A DNA stretch of 64,000 nt. Source: Symsagittifera roscoffensis (lineage: Eukaryota; Xenacoelomorpha; Acoela; Convolutidae). A program made the position numbers and the translations under genes. Of the stretch, positions 59,001 through 64,000 are shown piece by piece. Below the pieces are notes generated by a model, which was not told where the DNA came from, ran no database searches, and saw nothing but the letters and a program-made list of their open reading frames with translations. The stretch covers positions 7,393,624-7,457,623 of the forward strand of contig NC_087071.1 in NCBI RefSeq assembly GCF_963678635.1. The letters are read 5' to 3'. Every line of letters starts with the position of its first letter. The stretch's first letter is position 1.

Positions 59001-60310
59001 AATCCTTTCGTTATTTCGTCAACTGAGGAAGCGGAGGAAAATTGCCCGACAGCATACGAATCACCAGATATGGAAGTGGAGGAGGGATCAATATGTCCTC
59101 ACAGACGAGATGAGCGAGCAGCAACGCTGGAACCAATGAAAATTGAATGCCTTACGTCACCGTCAATAGTCGTGTCGACGGATTCGAAGGAATCTAGTAG
59201 CCCGCAGGTTCAAACGCCGAGAGCATTAGTAAGACACAATATCAGGCCGCTTTGTGATTGTAAGCCTCCCAAGTTCTTGGGAGAACGGTTTTGCACCAGT
59301 TTCATACCCTCAGAGGTCGCGACAGTAAACGTAGTACAGGCGAGAACAGTTCCGATCAAGAAGATACTAGCGAGAAAACAAGGACCCCGGGATCTACTCT
59401 GAAGACAAGCAACAACCCCCGCGGATCTCTTCATAGTCGAGACTGGGGGCAAATACAGAAGGAATGGTTTACCCGAAAAAGATCCCGAGCCCCAAGAAAG
59501 GTAATTCTGAAGACACGTACTTTGTCGTTTTTAATGAGGGGCAGAATACGTTCAGGACGACATTATTGAATTTGATAGTGCGGTATCGGGGCGTTTTGTT
59601 GATGTATTGGACAAGCTACGCCGCATCAATAAGCATTTTGAAAATGTTATGCTCGTCGCGGATGCGCAAGGAAATACCAACGACGGATTTTGTTTGCAGT
59701 CCCTCTATCAAGGCCTTAAAGCACGTATTAGAAACAGTAGAAAGAAACCCGGGCTCGGTAAACTGGTGGATATAGCTCAGGCCGAAATTCAACGAGCCCT
59801 ATTAGCCATAGATGCAGCAGGTAATATCGCGTCTAATATTGCGGGAGTATTATCGCGTCTACTGGCAATGGAAGATAGCAATAGTGTATTGAAGATACCC
59901 CTCAGAGTACTCGAAACGTCAAATTTGATATTTGCTTAAATACTCTTGAGACAAATGCAGGGGGTTGCTATTAAAGCGGGAGATTTGCCCCTGGCATCCG
60001 TATCAGTCAAATCAAGCGCTAACACACCGGCGGTATTTGCAGTCAGCTCCCCAACGGATGCAAAGAAGCCAACTGTGGAAGCAGAAAGGTTGGACAATTC
60101 GGTCATGGACTCACCGAAGAAGAACAATCCGGCGTAGACAACGAAGGGCTATCGGCAATCATATACGAAACCGCTGACATTGCGAACATAAGCGGAGACT
60201 CAAGTGGCAAGTGGTTCGATGGTAACGGATGACATGGATATTGCTGACGGGTTATTAGCAATCAGCATGACGGAGGAAGATCACCGTCAGATTTTAGGAG
60301 AACTAGAAAA
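56021..60310 (+). mobile_element. Heavily decayed Ty3/gypsy-type element
   Basis: Domain remnants in order on the plus strand: N-terminal RT region with LLEQGHIVKLCKCTDDCFI (56450-56515) and an HDGSVQLAL-type block (56535-56570); RT palm and thumb traces to 56900; RNase H end with TDHKPLLSCL and FEHVAGKNMGLMDKLSRL (57100-57265); integrase HHCC and core traces (57820-58300); then a long polar C-terminal region (58370-60310). Many stops and frame changes. No LTRs were recognised, so limits are approximate. It resembles the 9033-15975 element in domain plan and tail but not closely in sequence. Confidence 0.75.
58140..58181. repeat. 18-bp perfect inverted repeat in the integrase remnant
   Basis: TCCATTGGGCGTTTTCTG, 6-nt loop CTCAAT, CAGAAAACGCCCAATGGA. 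Pairing ends at both sides after 18 bp. Confidence 0.9.
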
Positions 60311-60557
60311 GGTGTAGGCAACCTGCGAAAACTTTAAAAATACCCCGAAAAAGGGAAAAGAGGGTGGGAGGCTAGTGATCTGTTGACACAACAACAACTA
60401 TGTATGTTTAGTAACGGAGCTGTAAAATTAAATACTGTATTTTCTGAATTGGTTCAGGGGAAATGTGGTGAAGTGTAATGAATAACATGATTATTACGTA
60501 TAATGTTTTATATTGTAAGGGTATGGTACCAAGGTCAACCGTATAGAGTTGCTGACA

Positions 60558-63500
60558 ATGCGTGCTGCCATTGGCGCGAGTGTTGTTAGAGAATGTAGGT
60601 TGTTCTTTTTAAGCTCTCTTTACGATAATTTAGACTTAAATGTACCTTCAACGAGTATACTTCTACAGTCTTCAAGCTTTGCTATTATTTGGTTGCCCCA
60701 TCATGAGAATACATATTCCGATTGCAATTGCATTGGGTTTATCGATAAAAGAAATATATAATTATCAATTCAAATAGATCTGATCAGTATGGTTTTAATT
60801 GAGTTTTTCATCGACTTTTCAAAAAAAATTTTTGGTTCAAAAACCATTTTTGTTCAAAAACTATTGTGTCTGGCTTTGTGGATTATCTCATCAACTGTAA
60901 ACTACTTTTTTGACACAACTTTTTTTGATTTTTATTCAAAAAAGACAAAGTATGTATATCATTTTCACTATTTTTTGTTCTAAATTGTTTTGAGAAAAGT
61001 TCCAAATACATGAAAAGAAATAAGACTAAAACAGCTACATGAAAGTTTGGATGAAAGCGCACCCAACAAGATGTCTTTTTAAATCTCTTTTATTGTTTTT
61101 AGATTAGAGTGATTCCGAACAACTTTAATGCTTATCATGCAATACCATATATGAAGTCTTTTGAATAATTGCGTATCATACGAAAAAAGTTATGACAAGC
61201 TTTTTTCAATGGAAAGTTGATTTTTCGAAAATTGTTTTAAGCTGGCTTGAACTTCGAATCAAACAAATTTGGGGCAGTGTTTTATATGAGAGCAATTGTG
61301 GCATTGAAAAAATTTATTACAAAAAGCGTACTATGCAATTGTCACATATGAATAGTGTAAATATGCGTTTTTCCATAACAAAAAAAATGACGCAGATTTT
61401 TTATTGCTATTTTTTTGCAAAATAGCTTCTGTGTTCAAACAATTATTCAATTAATTCGCCAAAAAAACTTGTATTCAAATCATTTCGAGGCCAAACTCTT
61501 GTGTCCGTATGTTGTGTCTGTATGTTACTGGCTTCCAGAAACAAGTCTTCAAACATGTGAAAAGTTTTTCGGAACGATCAATGGAAAGTAAAGAACAAAA
61601 AAAGAACAAAGGGAGCGTCCTTGTTGCGGAATCCGCTTACAATGCACAAAATGCACAGTTTGGCCTCGTAATGCGTGCTGCCAATGGCGCGAGTGTTGTT
61701 AGAGAATTTAGGTTGTTCTTTTTAAGCTCTCTTTACGGTTATTTAGACTTAAATGTACCTTCAACGAGTATACTTCTACAGTCTTCAAGCTTTGCTATTA
61801 TTTGGTTGCCCCATCATGAGAATACCTATTCCGATTGCAATTGCATTGGGTTTATCGATAAATGAAATATATAACTATCAATTCAAATGGATCTTATTAA
61901 TTTAATTTCAATTTTGCTTCGGTGCTTCCATCTGCTCACGCGTTGGCGTTTATAATAAAACCATTATTGGGTCGAAGTGAAAATTGCCAAGTTCGATTGG
62001 TGGATTGAATTTGTCTACTTAACATAAACTGCCAAGTAGAGAAATAGAGGTAAGGATTTACGATTCGTTTTGGCACTTCTTTGAAAACATCTTGCTTCCA
62101 AAATTACTCTGCATGCGTAAGGCGCCCTTCAAAATTAAAGGCGGTAAAATCGATTTATAAAGTCCTGCAAAAAGTGTAAATAGAATTCCTTTTGGAAAAG
62201 TAATGGTGGTCGGTAAGAACTATTGCGCAGATTGTTTAAATTTCAGACAGTTTCAATTAATTAAAGAAGCTCGTACAAGGTCAAGTATGGTTTTTTAATT
62301 GAGTTTTTCATCGACTTTTCAAAAGTTTTTTTTTTGGTTATAAAACCATTTTTTGTTCAAAAACTATTGTGTCTGGCTTTGTGGATCATCTCATCAACTG
62401 TAAACTACTTTTTCGACACTACTTTTTTGATTTTTATTCAAAAAAGACAAAGTATGTATATCATTTTCACTATTTTTTGTTCTAAATTGTTTTGAGAAAA
62501 GTTCCAAAAACATGAAAAGAAATAAGACTAAAACAGCTACATGAAAGTTTGGATGAAAGCGCACCCAACAAGATGTCTTTTTTAATCTTTTTTATTGTTT
62601 TTAGATTAGAGTGATTCCGAACAACTTTAATGCTTATCATGCAATACCATATATGAAGTCTTTTGAATAATTGCGTATCATACGAAAAAAGATATGACAA
62701 GCTTTTTTCAATGGAAAATTGATTTTTCGAAAATTCGAAAAATGTTTTGAGCTGGCTTGAACTTCGAGTCAAACAAATTTGGGGCAGTGTTTTATATGAG
62801 AGCAATTGTGGCACTGAAAAAATTTATTACTAAAAGCGTACTATGCAATTGTCACATATGAATATTGTAAATATGCGTTTTTTCATAACAAAAAAAAATG
62901 ACGCAGATTTTTTATTGCTAATTTTTTGCAAGCTAGCTTCTGTGTTTAAACAATTATTCAATTAATTCGCCAGAAAAACTTGCATGCAAATCATTTCGAG
63001 GCCAAACTGTTGTGTCTGTATTTTGTGTCTGTATGTTCCTGGATTCCAGAAACAAGTCTTCAAACATGTGAAAATTTTTTCGGAACGATCAATGGAAAGT
63101 AAAGAACAAATAAAGAACAAAGGGAGCGTCTTTGTAGCGGAATCCGCTTACAAGGCACAAAATGCACAGTTTGACCTCGTAATGCGTGCTGCCAATGGCG
63201 CGAGTGTTTTTAGAGAATTTAGGTTGTTCTTTTTAAGCTCTCTTTACGGTTATTTAGACTTAAATGTACCTTCAACGAGTATACTTCTACAGTCTTCAAG
63301 CTTTGCTATTATTTGGTTGCCCCATCATGAGAATACCTATTCCGATTGCAATTGCATTGGGTTTATCGATAAATGAAATTTATAACTATCAATTCAAATG
63401 GATCTGTTTAATTTAATTTCAATTTTGCTTCGGTGCTTCCATCTGCTCACGCGTTGGCGTTTTTAATAAAACCATTATTGGGTCGAAGTGAAAATTGCCA

Positions 63501-64000
63501 AGTTCGATTGGTGGATTGAATTTGTCTACTTAACATAAACTGCCAAGTAGAGAAATAGAGGTAAGGATTTACGATTCGTTTTGGCACTTCTTTGAAAACA
63601 TCTTGCTTCCAAAATTACTCTGTATGCGTAAGGCGCCCTTCAAAAATAAAGGCGGTAAAATCGATTTTTTAAAGTCCTGCAAAAAGTGTAAAATGAATAC
63701 CTTTTGGAAAAGCAATGGTGGTCGTTAAGAACTATAGCGCAGATTGCTTAAATTTCAGACAATTTCAGTTAATTAAAGAAGCTCGTACAAGGTCAAGTAT
63801 GGTTTTTTAATTGTGTTTTTCATCGACTTTTCAAAAGTTTTTTTTTTGGTTATAAAACCATTTTTTGTTCAAAAACTATAGTGTCTGGCTTTGTGGATTA
63901 TCTCATCAACTGTAAACTTTTTTTTTGACACTACTTTTTTGACTTTTATTCAAAAAAGACAAAGTATGTATATCATTTTCACTATTTTTTGTTCTAAATT
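60558..64000 (+). repeat. Tandem array of a 1.51 kb repeat running off the right edge
   Basis: ATGCGTGCTGCCA(A/T)TGGCGCG marks unit starts at 60558, 61671 and 63182. Units 2 and 3 are spaced 1511 bp. Unit 1 is 1113 bp because ~398 bp (corresponding to about 61893-62287) is missing. Sub-blocks in order: TTTGGTTGCCCCATCATGAG, GGTGCTTCCATCTGCTCACG (absent in unit 1), GTGTCTGGCTTTGTGGAT, CCTGGATTCCAGAAACAAG-like, AATGCACAGTTTGGCCTCG. The last unit is cut by the window end. 118-130-codon frames span unit ends but appear not to be conserved as protein. Confidence 0.9.

Noticed and set aside
61509-63376. 118- and 130-codon frames in the 1.51 kb repeats as a gene family
   Set aside because: Differences between copies are almost all amino-acid-changing, and the frames look like by-products of a repeat with few stops.
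1-64000. CRISPR arrays, rRNA genes, bacterial operons
   Set aside because: No regularly spaced short repeats with unique spacers, no rRNA core sequence, and spliced genes throughout indicate eukaryotic DNA.

Overview
The window looks like nuclear DNA of an AT-rich metazoan, most likely a marine invertebrate, though the sequence does not fix the lineage. Coding exons are short, richer in G+C than their surroundings, and separated by AT-rich introns of about 0.2-8 kb. Two vertebrate-recognisable genes can be assembled exon by exon with consistent splice phases. The mobile elements (a Penelope-like element, Ty3/gypsy LTR elements, a LINE fragment, short hAT-type elements, SINE-like units) are those of an animal genome. 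I see no bacterial operon, CRISPR array or rRNA.

Layout. 1-1015: 3' end of a Penelope-like retroelement (GIY-YIG endonuclease plus a hammerhead-like motif). 1187-16846 (+): complete ten-exon IFT70/TTC30 gene of 673 codons; its 7.8 kb ninth intron holds a decayed 6.9 kb Ty3/gypsy element in antisense, with two 245-bp LTRs. 16847-21101: AT-rich intergenic DNA with a perfect 32-bp-stem hairpin and a SINE-like unit. 21102-32033 (-): complete ten-exon glutamine-synthetase-fold gene of the lengsin/type I class (476 codons), with two hAT-type miniature elements and a LINE reverse-transcriptase fossil in its introns. 32034-43600: gene-poor, with foldback elements and dispersed duplications. 43630-46190: a partial segmental duplication carrying two near-identical copies of one 120-nt charged terminal exon (-) and two copies of a small inverted-repeat element. 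47282-55517 (-): an unidentified six-exon gene model, open at its 5' end, with compatible phases throughout; an hAT-type element sits against one of its donors. 56021-60310 (+): a second, heavily decayed Ty3/gypsy element. 60558-64000: tandem array of a 1.51 kb repeat running off the right edge.

Functionally, IFT70 is a core intraflagellar transport subunit, so the organism makes cilia. The lengsin-like gene keeps most glutamine-synthetase active-site motifs. Nothing in the layout suggests that the genes act in one pathway. The accessory content is mainly transposon biology acting on splicing: elements in introns, duplicated splice acceptors, an element touching a donor, and a duplicated terminal exon.
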